In this document: positions 11,310-26,000 of the stretch, in pieces | How positions within the stretch are numbered: the stretch's first letter is position 1 | Layout of the letters: each line of letters opens with the position of its first letter | Source: Haliclystus octoradiatus | Lineage: Eukaryota > Cnidaria > Staurozoa > Stauromedusae > Haliclystidae | Assembly: GCA_916610825.1 (NCBI GenBank) | Contig: OU744452.1 | Span: 10,324,021 to 10,388,020 of the forward strand | Length of the DNA stretch: 64,000 bases | Direction: 5' to 3' | The notes under the pieces: model-generated | Told to the model about the DNA's origin: nothing | Database searches by the model: none | Seen by the model: only the letters and a program-made list of their open reading frames with translations | Translations under genes and position numbers: made by a program

Positions 11310-13959
11310 CAATTAGTGTTGGCCCATAATGGACCTTGTGTATTAAAACTTTCAGATCACTAATAATTAAACAATTGACTAAGCTTAATATCACTGTATA
11401 ATACGGAGAGTGAACTTTGGTGGAGAACATGAGACACAATACGCATTAAAACGATGCACAATTAATCAAGACATCTTAATAATTTCCTTCATAAAATTTA
11501 ATTCATTTCACATCAATTGAGTCGATTGAACTGTATGGATAACGGCATATTTTAAAGGCATAAAACAGACCAAATCGCCTTGCAGGCTCATAAGTTGTAA
11601 AGTGAATGCATTTTTTCTAATATAGCTATAACACATTAATTATTACAAATTACAACTTTGTCAAATTTCGAAATCTGAAATAAGCCATGAAAAGGCACTC
11701 CAAATCCGATCCGATCCGGCAACACGATCGGATCGCGTTCGGTTCGGATTCGCAACTCTTTATTGCAGTGGATATATAACATCTCATAATATTACCATAT
11801 GATAGTATATGTACCTATATATTTTTGATCTTAACAATCTCAGCAAGTAGGCCTATGATTTTCATGGCAGTTTATCAAAATACTAAGAGTTCGTTGAAAA
11901 TAGAATTTTATAAGTGAAAAAAAAATGTGAATAAGAGCCTCATAATGCTTCTTGTTATCAAATTTTCAAGAATGGAGCATCCAAATTCTTTTAAAATTAA
12001 ATAAATATAATTCTATAATAATTTGATATTGATATGATATATGTTACATCTTTTTGTCAATATTTCTACTCACTATTTCTTGTTTACTTTTTGTTTGTTG
12101 TACAATATTTCTATTCACTATTATTATTTGTCTATATGAGTAAATTAGTTGTTTTGATAGAAAAACGAAAACAACTCATTTTGCCAGATTCGTGATGTGC
12201 ATATTTATTCAGAATTTCTTGAAACGGACGCGATGATTTATAGAGTGGAAATTATCAGTGCAGCTTTAGAGATGTAGATACCATAGCCGATGGTAATATT
12301 TAAATGTTTATGTTATGATTTCTTATGAAAAGGATTTACTTATATAGAAAATGAATCTACTTTACCTTACATTTGATCGTGATATGAAATGATCTTTCTT
12401 TGTCAGAATTATTTCGAATAAAAGACAATTTACTTTTTATTCTTATCGGGTTTACATTCTTTTTCGATAAAATATGGTTGTTAACTTATTATTGATTGGT
12501 GTAATAACTCAGAGAACCCGCTATTATGTATATAAATGTTGTTCGGAGATTATGCCGCACGTATAGTTTTTATTTGGATCTCATTTGGAAAATGGTAAGT
12601 TGTATTTTAATAAGTAATGTTTACTATGATCGATTATTACAATCAACCTCTTTCATTTTTTATTTTCGTAACACAAGGTTTGTTACACTCATCCAAACTG
12701 TATTAATTATTGAAAAATGTTTTTGAATTATGTTTTTCTGTTTTTAAAGTTGAAAGCCATTTTTGAACGCTGAAAATATTATAATTATTGCTATTTATCA
12801 CAAATCATACGCTCAATTCAATTTAATTTTGTTGAATTTGATATACCTGAATTTAACTTTAGTAAATGTTGATCAACGATAAGAACAAGACACCGTATTT
12901 GTATTCTCGAAACTGTAGTAACATACTGTTTCTTATTCTTATAGCAAATCAACAAAATGAAATTTTAATTTTAATCGATGTTTACAATTCCTTCGTTAAT
13001 TATGGTAGCAAAATCTGAAAATAAAAGCCTGCCTGATCATAACCAAATGATTCATATTTTTATATTAAATAATAAATCACAGAAATACTTTGGTGCAATG
13101 CCTTGATTACTTCTGAACTCTGTAATTTTAGACTGTATAGACAGATAATCTCTTCGAACTTTGAATATTTTTTAGAATTAGTCGAATGCCAACATCGTTT
13201 TGAAATTTCTTGCAAGTTAATTTGTTTTTATGCCACGCGATAGATTATTCATTTCAAAACAGATTGTTTGCTCAATGTTCTCACAAATTATATATCAAAA
13301 TAGCCTTTTTAAAAGTGAAATGTTTGTATCTCGATTTAAGAACAGTAATGAACGGCATTTTGTTTCATTAATAACTTAAAGACCTAAAGTCTGTTTAATT
13401 CTCATAGCGTTTGTGCCGCGCTATATGTATTGCTGATATCACCACTACATGAAATAGGTTTACGTTTCTTTGATTTCAAAACATATTGTGTTTGGCCTAG
13501 TTATACTGGTAATTCAATGTAATTCAGTATCTCGTTTGTTTTAATTATCATAAAACTGATTCAGATTCAAGTTTCACTTGTTCAAATCATTTACACGCAG
13601 CTTTTAAATTCAAAGCAAACTATTTTTGTTCTGGAGATTTCAATTTGAATTCGATTTGTCTGCCCGCTAGATTATCGACCTATGAAATTTTCAAATCTCT
13701 AAATTTGTTAATACAACGATGTGAAATAAAATATCAGAAAAAGTAATGTAAAAACAGCGTCACAGACCCTTACTTTTCATACAAGAAATTTGTTACTGTG
13801 CACGGCTATCTCGACTCAAATGTTTGCATAATTTCCCGACAATGGAATATCTGTATTATTTCGCCAGTAAGACGTATATTAGTAGCGGACAGACACAGAA
13901 ATATTGAAATATCGTAATATAGAAATACTAGCAATTAGTGGCTTTCCATAATGGACCTT
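11310..13959 (+). repeat. Complex repeat, blocks Y and Z (first copy)
   Basis: The phrase TAATGGACCTT and the following few hundred bases (Y) recur at 15386 and 16741. The later part (Z, about 12780-13930) recurs at 16390-16740 and 39650-40720. Y contains a GC-richer island of GATCGGATC and GGTTCGGATT phrases (about 11710-11755) unlike its AT-rich surroundings. Z is itself built of diverged sub-repeats, each starting near a GCGCTAGATT-like phrase and continuing to a TTTGATTTCAAAACA phrase. No coding sequence was recognised. Confidence 0.8.
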
Positions 13960-15283
<1,324 letters not shown>

Positions 15284-15385
15284 GTGTGTATTTATATAGC
15301 GCCCGTTTGAGAATAATCTCCACAACGGGGCTCACAGTTCTAATATTAAAAATGAGAAATATAAAATAAATTACTGAATGTCTTA
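15284..15385 (+). mobile_element. Short non-autonomous element tail next to the TAA tract
   Basis: About 100 bp beginning GTGTGTATTTATATAGCGCC interrupt the Y repeat together with the microsatellite. Phrases like TTTATATAGCGC next to a simple-repeat tail are common at ends of dispersed non-autonomous elements in animals, so the tract may have grown from an element's tail. The family was not identified. Confidence 0.4.
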
Positions 15386-16985
15386 ACTGATAAAACTTTC
15401 AGATCACTTATAATTAAACAATTGACTAAGCTGACTATCACTGTATAATACGGAGCATGAACTCTGGAGGAGAACATGAGACACAATACGCATTGAAACG
15501 ATGTACAATTAATCAAGACATCTTAATCATTTCCTTAATAAAAATTTAATTTATTTCACATCCATTGAGTCGATTGAAATATATAGAGGCCGCCGGTCAA
15601 TTTTATGCATTTAACGTAGCTATATCTACATAGAAAAACTTTACTTTATGTGCTGAAAGGAAGCCAGAGCACATTAATTATTATAAATTACAAATACTTA
15701 GTCAAATTTCGAAATGTGAAATTATCCATAAAAAATCATTTCAAATCCGTCCGATCCGAAGACCTAAAATATCAACCCGAATCTGACCCGATACGATCGG
15801 ATCACGTTTGGTTCGGATTCACAAATCATTATTGCAATATATATATATATATATAATCTGAAAAGGTTATCATATGATAGTATATGAGCCTATATATTTT
15901 TGATCTTAGCAATATCAGCAAGTAGGCCTGTGATTTTCGTGGCAGTCTATCAAAATACTAAGAGTTCGTTGAAAATAGAATTTTATAAGTAAAAAAAAGA
16001 TGTTAAAAAATTGGCCTCATAGTGCTTCTTGTTATCAAATTTTCAAGAATAAGGGCATCAGCATTCTTTTAAAATGAAATAAAATTCTATAATTAATCGC
16101 TATAGTAAATCGATATTGATATTATGTTACATCTTGTTGTCAATATTTCCTGCGCTATTTATAAACCTTACAGATGTCGAATGAAAGAAAAGACGATTAT
16201 GAATAACTTAGTTGTTTTGATAGAAAAACGAAAACAATTCATTTTGCCAGATTCGTGATATGCATATTTATTCAGAATTTCTTGAAGCGGACGCGATGAT
16301 TTATAGAGTCGAAATGTTTAGTGCAGCTTCAAAGATATATAAATACCATAGCTGATGGTAATATTCAAATGCTCATGTTATGATGTATACATTCAATTTG
16401 AATTCGATTTGGTTGCCCGCTAGATTATCGACCTATGAAATTTTTCAAATCTCTGAATTTTTCAATACAATGATATCAAATAAAATGTCAGATGAAGTAT
16501 ATTATTTTGAAACAACGTCATAGACCCATACTCTTCATACAACAAATCTGTTGTATGTACACGGTTATCTCGTCACAAATGTTTGCATAATTTCCCGACA
16601 ACGGATTATCTGTATTATTTCGCCAGTAAGATGTACATAAGTCGCGGACAGACACGGAAATATCGAAATATAGTGATATATAAACAGACAGTATTATGTA
16701 TATAAGCGATAGAAATACTAGCAATGAGTGTTGGTCCATAATGGACCTTGTGTGATAGGACTTCAGGTCAGATCACTAATAACTTAAACAATTGACTAAG
16801 CTGACTATCACTGTATAATACGGAGAGTGAACTTCGATTTAGAACATGAGAAACAATACGCATTGAAACGATTTACAATTACTCAATACATTTTAATCAT
16901 GTCCTCCACAAAAATTCAATTTATGTCACATCAGTTGAGTCAATTGAAATGTATAGAGGCCACCGGTCAAATTTATACATTTCAG
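15386..16985 (+). repeat. Complex repeat, second Y-Z copy (internally deleted) and third partial Y
   Basis: 15386-16740 repeats Y, then jumps near 16390 straight to the end of Z, missing about 1.3 kb relative to the first copy. 16741-16985 starts Y a third time (TAATGGACCTTGTGTGATAG) and stops just before the last exon of the EMI-domain gene at 17020-17174. The three Y starts define a tandem array broken by one deletion and one insertion. Confidence 0.8.
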
Positions 16986-17019
16986 TGACGTCTTGATAGT
17001 TGGTTTTAGTTTCAAAATT

Positions 17020-20000
17020 TCAACGTACTCGTCTGTATGCAAAATTGGTATCAGATTTTCCAATGCACATTTTGTCAGATTCTTTGCATAATTTTAATCC
17101 AGCAGAAATACATTCTACAGATACACCGTTGCGGGCGTAGGCAACAGAGGATTCAGGGCCACTCCAGCATTCACCTGGAATAAAAAGTTAAAATTTAATA
17201 TTTTTCAATATAAGTATATCATTTTAAAATTTACTGTTGCATTTTGCATCAGTATAACACAAATAAATGGAGTTCTAGCAATTATTTATGAACTGATACT
17301 CAAAAACTTGAATATATAATACCTAGATTAGAAGATTCAACAAAAGTATCAACATGAATAATGCCTTTGCATGAATTGAGTGGGCATAAGAGTAATGTAT
17401 AATTTTAAACAGTATTAGCCAACTGTTTTTGTAAGAAACAGAGCCGAAACAATGTGTTTGATTTTAGATAAACATTAAATAAAATAGAATAGCCTGATAT
17501 AAATTTTATTATCAACATTAACAATCTCATTAGAGGCTTGGTAATTACAAAGCAGACCCTAATTGGTCTAATTTGGTCACTCTTCATTTTAACCTAGATC
17601 TACTTGCCATTGTTAAGCTGTTATTGTGATCAATAGTGAACCGTTGATTTTCGATAACAAAAGCTGAATTATACTCCCAATCAATTTTCCCTCAATATTG
17701 TAGTTTTGTTACTAAAAGTATTGTCTGTTCGGAATAGTGACAAAACATGAGAGCGACCGTCTGGTATGACTGAGATTACTGTATTTCAGAATTCACTAAA
17801 TTGAAAGATAATACATACAATTAAAATACTAATTAATTACATACATAAGATAAACAAACGATTAATGATAAATATAAATTGAACTTACATCGGTGGCTAT
17901 TCCAGGCGGCGGTGTATGTTATAGCCGTAACATATAAACTTTATTCACTAAATCAGATTTGACCATATTACTCCTTTCTCTCTTTCTACAACTAACGATA
18001 CAATTTAACATAGGCTACACAATTTACAGAATTGATTTTAACAGTAGGATATCTAATTTACACGACATATTAGCACATATACAAATGTTTCCTGCTGCGC
18101 TAAATAATTTCATTGTAATAATATTCTAAACACCCCCAACCATGAAAGAGGTGGACAGTTAACATCTTTCATCATTATATTGTTGAATATCCTTTTTAAT
18201 TTTCATCGATAGAAAGTAACATACTTAATTTCGTTACCGGTCTTAAATATTCTCCATTTTGTGTATTAACCTTCACTGTTCTTACAAGACCATCTTTGCT
18301 TGGATAAGTTTCTGCAACTCTCGCCATTGTCCATAATCCTCTAATAGCATTATTTCTTTCTTTCAGTAAAACTATGTCTCCAACCTTTACTGTGCGTCTT
18401 TTTTATGCCAAATCTTGCGAGGCATTAATGTTGGTAGGTACAAATCAATCCACTTTCTCCAAAATGCATTTACTAATCCTAGTATGAAGTAGAATCTTTT
18501 TCTTGGACTACAGAAATCATCAAATGGCCCTTGAAGTACTTTAGTGCTGGCATGACCAAAAAGCAAATGATTAGGCGTTAAATAAATTCCATCATTGGGG
18601 TCTGACGAGATGGGTCCCAATGGACGTGAATTGACAAGATTTTCTATCTCACATAAGTAGGTACACAATTCTTCATGAGTAAGGATTTGATCTCCAATTG
18701 AAGCCTTCATAGCATTCTTTACAACTTTCACCATGGATTTGACTACTCCGCCATGATGTGGTGCTTCAGGTGTATTGAATTTCCATTCCATCGAATGATT
18801 GGCTGCAAAGTTTTCTAATTATTCAGTATTCCATCCTGCTATCATCTCTTGAAGTTCCTTTTCTGCTCCCACAAAATTGGTGCCGTTGTCTGATACCATC
18901 TTACAATGTTGTCCTCTTCTGGCGATGAATCTCCGTAATGCTTGCAGGAAAGCAGGTGTTGACATATCTGTTGAGACCTCTAAGTGTACGGCTTTTGTAT
19001 TCAAACAAGTGAACAGTGCTCCATACCTCTTTTGTCTTCTCATTCTCATTCCAATTTTTTCCACAACTGGTCCAAAGTAATATGTAGAACAGTAGTAAAA
19101 GGGTGGTGTAAACGGCTTAAGGCGAAACGAAGGCAGATCTGCCATTTGCTGTTCTTGAATTTTGGTTCTCAACTTCCGACATTTGACACATCTTGAACCA
19201 ATAGACTTGGCCAGCGTTCTTCCCGATATAATCCAATACTGGAGACGCGATTGAGCCAATACCCTTTCAGGGCCAGCATGATTAGCCAACGTATGACATT
19301 CTACCATAATCAATCTTGCAATATGACATTTTCTTGGAAGTAACACAGGGTGAAATTGATCGTAAGGTATTTCAGCATTATTTAATCTACCTCCAACTCT
19401 GATGATATCTTTTTCATCAATAAACGGTGTTAACTGGGAGAATTCTTTATTCTTGCACTTTTCTACGAGTGGATGCTGTGCAATTCTTAATAGTACAATT
19501 TCTGAATCTTCTAGTTCTTTGGCATCCAGATTTCCTTTCTTTATGCTCTTTGTTTTGATGAAATTAGTGAAACGCAAAACATAGGACATTACTCTCTTCA
19601 ATTTTTTCCAATCTGTGAACCTTTCTACATCAATCATGGCTTGGCTTTTAATCCATGACAATACCATGGTGCTCACTCCAGTAGATGACATCAGCAATGT
19701 TGAGTCTGAATTCTTTCCTGATAGTTTTGGCTAATCTTGTACCCAAGACTGCTGCTTTCAGTTCAAGTCGAGGAATGGTAAGCATCTTGAGTGGTGCGAC
19801 ACGAGTTTTGGCGGCTACAAATCGGAGTTGTGCTTTCTCTTTTGTTTCCCATCGTACATAGCAGCAAGCTGCAAATGCTTTGTCGCTTGCATCACAAAAC
19901 ACATGTAGTGTACACTTGTCTTCAGTTGCATCGTCTGGTGTAAGGCATCTAGGAAATTCAACATTTTTTCCAAAGTCTTCAATTCTTGAAAGAAGGCAGA

Positions 20001-23000
20001 CCAGTACAGTTGAAGTTCTTTGCTGATTGGCTCATCCCATCCAAGTCCTTTTATCCATAACTCCTGCATTCCAATTTTTGCTCTAATCAAGAAGGCTGCA
20101 GCAAATCCAATTGGGTCAAACACTTTGGCAATCTGGCTCAGAATTGTTCTTTTTGTTAATTCTTCAACCTTTTCCAAATCTCTGACTTTGAATGTGATTT
20201 GATCTTCTGTTGATTTCCATACTCTCCCCAAAATCTTAATTCCTGTCCCAAAATCTTAATAATTAATTTCTTAGTCCCTTAATTCTTTATTAGGCATAAT
20301 TCTGAGGTTCAGGGAAAATAAAGTCGCATTCGCTACAGATATCACAAAGATGTTTAATCAAGTCAAGCTTATAGAAAAAGATCAACATGTACATCGTTTC
20401 CTGTGGAGAAATTTAGAAGATGGAAGACAACCAGACCATTATATGATGACAAGAGTTTCATTTGGAGTGAAATGTGCACCTTATATGGCTCAAATGGCCT
20501 TGTTTCAGACAGCAGAACATCAGAAGGAGAAGTGCCAAATGGCAGCAAAGTCAATAGCCACGAATACATACATGGACGACATTTGTGACTCAGTACCTAC
20601 TATTGAACAAGCAGAAGAAATAACAAAAGGCATTGAAGTAATACTGCAGAGTAGAGGTTTTAGCCTCAAGAAATGGACATCTAACAGAAATGATTTAACA
20701 GTGATCAAAGAGGGAAGCCCAAACACAAAGAATAACAGCAGAGATATCACAAGCAACGAAGAAAAGCGGTTATCCTCTGTGACACATGATTCTTTCAGCA
20801 TTGCAGCGGCTTTTCTATCATCAGGTGAGGTGACATCTGGTTCGCATTTACAATCGTTAACTTGAACACCAAATGATTCAGTTTCCCAAAACTTTGACAG
20901 TTCAAATGTTGGACAATCTTGCATCACAGGTATGTTGTTGACCACCAGAACAGATTGAGGTGATTGACTAGCACTGGATGTATTCAAGGGACCGAACGTC
21001 ATCCAAGCCAATGGTGTTTTTGTGGCAATAGGCATTCCTTCTTGTCCTGATCTTGTTTCGCCTACATGTACTGGTCCACTCCAATTAAAAGATCGATTGG
21101 TCCAGCTGTGTATGATAAATTCAAATTATTGAGATGATTGAATTGGATCAATCTTGTTGTTTGACAGTTGTAGCATTTGCACAAATCTTTACCAACTCTA
21201 TTGCATTCATTTCAAATCTCTTGCCACTTTCTTCTAAGTTTTGTACCTCAAAAGTGACTCTTCGTGTTTGTTGCGTCTTCTCTTGACCACTGACTACTGA
21301 CAATTTCACAAACTCATTTTTTCCTTGAAGGCCAAGGCATTTTGCAAAGTCTTTTCTTATTATTGAGATCTGAGCTCCAGTATCTAACAAATCTTTTGCT
21401 TCTTTTACTTTTCCATTAGGGGATTTTATTTTAATCTTGATGATTGGTAGCATCATATTAGTTGATTCCAGGCTTGTTGCATTGGCTGTTCATGTTTCTT
21501 TATGTAGCAGTGGATGATGAGTTCTGTTGCAATTATCTTCCGTACATGTCTTTTTACCACGGCATTCTCTGGCTGAGTGTCCCATCTTCAGACATCAAAA
21601 TCAGGCTCTTTTCTCTTTAGCAATTTTCCATCTGTCATCTATATTTACGTTAATGAATTGTTCACAATCAAATACATGGTGTTCTTGCTCGCACAATGGG
21701 CATTTTCTATTATTTCTTGTTTGAAATGTACTGGATGCTGCAGTATAAGTTTTAGTTTTAAGTGGTTCGAGTGAATACGCTTGGCTTTTCACAATGCTTT
21801 CTTTCTCTAACCATTCATTGAGACCTAATACATTATTCATTGCAAGTCCCTCTCTTACGTCTCTTCCCCACCACTCTCGATCTTCATCTGTGAGTTTCTT
21901 CGTAATTAATTTGAGTAATCCAGTTGAGGCTAAATCTGCATCACATCTTGCGTTTTTCAACTGTATCACTATATCCTCAATTGTAGTAACAAATGATAGA
22001 AAACTGTAGGCTTCGCCCCTTTTGATAGGTTTCAATTCATCAATTTGTTTGAAGCAAAGATCTTGTAGCTGGTCATTTCTTCCACACGTCGTATCTAATT
22101 TCCTCCAAGCTTGTTCATAACATTCAATGTTGCATATTAATCTCTCTGGTATCTTTGCTAATCTGCTTCTCAATACGTGGATTTTAGTGCAATTATCAGT
22201 ACCATCTTTGTCTACAAGTGTTTTGAAGGTGACTTTAAACTGCCGATAATCTTTTAATGCACCAGAAAAATAATGTAATGACAATTTATATCTGATAACT
22301 GGTGATGAATGTTGTTTGATTTGTTGTTGCTGTTTGTGTTGTTGTATTATTGATGGTGGAACAGAGTTTGTTGATGTAACTTCTATTGCTGTTGATTCAG
22401 CGATATTTTCCTCCGGGACATATTCTTGATGGATAATATATTTTGCGGGACATCTTGCTGGACATCTGCGTTTTCTATGATGATGTCATTGTTTGGTGGC
22501 GTGTTGGCCTCTTGCTGTGTTTCATTTACAGCCTCACTGTTAACGGTACTTCCTGTTGCGTTGTTTTCTGTGTTATTTTCCGTGTTGTTTTCAACTTGTG
22601 GCGTTTTATTGCTGTTTAATGTTTGGTTTTCTGTAAGTTTTATTTCTGTTCTCTTTTGAATTATATGTTCTCTCGCCATCTTTCTTATTTGGCATATGTG
22701 GTAGTGGAGATTATTTATCCATTCTTCGAATAAGTCTTCGTTTTCTCCTGTATCTATTGATAGAACATAATCTTCGTGGATGTATTCTGCTTTATCGTAA
22801 TATTCTTGTAGTTGTTGAAGACTTGTTATCATTTCTTCTATATCTTTTGATTCGTCTTCAACCATTGATTGTAGCTTATTCATGCATCTTGTCACACGAC
22901 CTTTAGCGCTACTTCTCTGTTTCATTTTGAGTTGCTGAGTTTCGTTTGTCGCCATCTTTACAAATACCTTTTCTTTCAAATCGATCTGTCAGTCTGTTAC

Positions 23001-26000
23001 ACGATTGAATCTTGTTCGGAATAGTGACAAAACATGAGAGCGACCGTCTGGTATGACTGAGATTACTGTATTTCAGAATTCACTAAATTGAAAGATAATA
23101 CATACAATTAAAATAGTAATTAATTACATACATAAGATAAACAAGCGATTAATGATAAATATAAATTGAACTTACATCAGTGGCTATTCCAGGCGGCGGT
23201 GTATATTATAGCCGTAACATATAAACTTTATTCACTAAATCAGATTTGACCATATTACTCCTTTCTCTCTTTCTACAACTAACGATACAATTTAACATAG
23301 GCTACACAATTTGCAGAATTGATTTTAACAGTAGGATATCTAATTTACACGACATATACAAATGTTTTCTGCTGCGCTAAATAATTTCATTGTAATAATA
23401 TTCTAAACATTGTCTGATAACTTTTTGTAAATTTATAGTTTATAGGTAGGATATAATATTATATAGTTAGCTGCATATAGTAAGGATATTTTCATGTTTG
23501 ATGGCTATTTTATATAGTTACTGCTTTCAATTGTTTCCTTTGTAAATTTTACAAAGGTTTGTTTAGAGTAATAAAATATATTTGAAAAAGAAAAAAAGTA
23601 CTGATTAAGATTTAAGTTATAAATCATATTTACCATAGGATTGGGCACTGAACACAAAGTATCCTTTAAATTTGGCTGCCTTGGCGCATCGACATACAAA
23701 TGCCTTGTAATACGCATCCCAATTAGTCCAGTCAATTAAGATACCAGCAGGGTTGAGGGGTCCTGTTGTTCTCTCGTTGAGGATTAATTCAGGGATTGGA
23801 CGTGGGACCTTCTGGTCGTCTTTGTAGCAACCAATTTTATCAAATGATATTTCACAGCCATTAGCTTCTACAAAAAAATTATGGAGTTAATATATAACTA
23901 CAGAAGTGACAGAAAACATTCGAGAAATCAATTCAAGTTGAAATCTCCTTGCTTTCTCATCTCTTATTCTCACAAATTATCAATATAGCATGAAGATTTA
24001 TAATCTAGTTCAGTGTCCATCATACGATTAATATAGCAATTGCACTGCTACTTATAATCTGCTACAAAAGATATGACGTAGTTTCTCAGTTATTGTTTTC
24101 GTAAAGAATAAATGCAAACAACAGCTGTGGTGCCACGGATTGTTTTTTCACAAGCCATACAAAGCATCCCATAGCCATACAGATCATCCCCTGTTCTCTC
24201 TTCTGCGTTATCCCTCGTGTCTCGAATCATAATAAATTTGACAAAATTAAATAATTGATCAATATAGGATCCATAAGTTATTAATCAAAAAGCAATTGAA
24301 ATTTACATCATGCAGAATATACATATTGTAAATTGTTAATATAAATATTGTAGTTTTATATAACCAAAAACATGTTTATGTTTACGTTTCACTTTCTTTT
24401 ACAGTTTGACCTTTCAACCGTAGTCCAACCTGCCTTTTTATAAATGTTCTGTAAAGTTATGAGAGCATTTTGGCTGTGTTGAAGGGAGGGATAAATATTG
24501 TTGTTTCCAGCTGCTTTTCCACCATCATCTTCCTGTGGACACGTTGAGCCCGTGATATTCTCATGGCGTTTGACTACTTCTGGTTGAACTGAAATTCTCC
24601 CCATTTTCATTTTCGAGCTGTTGCTGGTGAATTGAGGTGCTCATAGGTAACATTACCAAAGCAATGTAGCACACTATTCCGTCTATACGTGGGCATTGCA
24701 AGTACTATTTTCTTGAATTTGAGAGCACCAGAAACAGTTTCAATCTTTCTGGACAGCTGATTGAATTCCTGCAGCTGCTGGAGTTATTAACATATTAAAT
24801 TATTCTAGTTCAGAGGATTCATTTGAGATTGGCCAAGGATGGGATTCAGAGAAAGCAGATACCTTTTGAAATTCAACTTAATCTGAAACATATTCGTTCT
24901 CATATTTTTGCAAATTTCAGCTGTAATCAAAGTCAACCTTTTCATGGGTATGAACTGAAATATCCAAGGACGATGCTTCTGGCTATGATTGTGGGAGCAA
25001 TCTATCTCTTATACCTTCATAAATTGATAAATCTGCAGATTCTCCCTGAGAAAGTTCTACATAATGCCTTCTTTCCTTTGCATTGAATACTGGCAAAAAT
25101 TTTAAAGTTACTTGCGACAGATGCTTAATTTATACCAGGTATTGGTGTTTACCCGTTTTTACCTTGGGGACAGCTCTACAGCAAGATATATGCATGTCTA
25201 TAGTGCAAAAATACATCTGCACATGTAAAACTTGGGACTTTGAAAATCTCGTATCCTTGGGTTTGAGTTTCTTGTGCAAATATTGATAAATATGGTACAG
25301 AGGGAACATTTTTTTATATTTCTTTGAATCGACTGGAGCACACTCTGTGAAAAGATCCATCTGCCAGGGAAATTAGTCTGATTTGGTTATGATGATCTAA
25401 TTGTACTACCAGCTTGTCAAACTGTCAAACAACACTGTACTCTTTGACCCGATTTAGAATTCGATCTTGCAACCATCTCCACACATGTCGCATTAAATTG
25501 AAAATACAAAATAAAAGATTTGCATGTGGCCAAATTGTGTGAAGTATATCTCGCCATTCTGAACAATTGTTAGTCATAATTGTCTCTGCCCATTCGAATC
25601 CTCTAGTGAAGAATGCCTCGACTCATGAATACTTTTTTAGCATTATAAATGCTGTCACTAGTTTCCCTGTTCATTCATAGCTTATGATGACAACCCCAGG
25701 AGGAAAAGCAGCGGTGACAAAATGGCTGCATAAAAGAAAAACCTTCAAGTTCAGCATTTCCGTGTTTGAGCTTGAGGCAATAGAAAATAGTTCTGCTGAT
25801 TGATTTACCTGGAAAAGAATAATATAGAGATCCTTTAGTTAGGGAGTCTAGCCTAATCATAGCCTGCGGTGCAGACCGCGATTCATTCACAAAAGAATAG
25901 GGTCTGTGTGAATTGCTCGGTTTCTCTGTCCGGGCCTCGTATTAGAATAAGATTGACGTCACATAATTATGCAAGATTAAGGGGATTCTCAACGGGATTC

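Larger units (their letters stand above)
17726..23409 (-). mobile_element. BEL/Pao LTR retrotransposon, complete ends, rearranged pol
   Basis: LTRs at 17726-18132 (407 bp) and 23013-23409 (397 bp) begin TG and end CA, and are flanked by the 5-bp direct repeat TTGTC (17721-17725 and 23410-23414), a classical target duplication. The LTRs differ by six substitutions and one 10-bp indel. On the minus strand gag runs 22979 to about 21540, protease 21456-21148, then a pol segment to about 20770. The reverse transcriptase core lies on the opposite strand (about 20290-20760), RNase H region follows at 20231-19648, and integrase with its C-terminal domain at 19697 to about 18204. A polypurine-like GGTTGGGGG abuts the left LTR. 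The element lies in the last intron of the EMI-domain gene, same orientation. Pol is inactive: rearranged, frameshifted and missing integrase catalytic residues. Confidence 0.95.
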
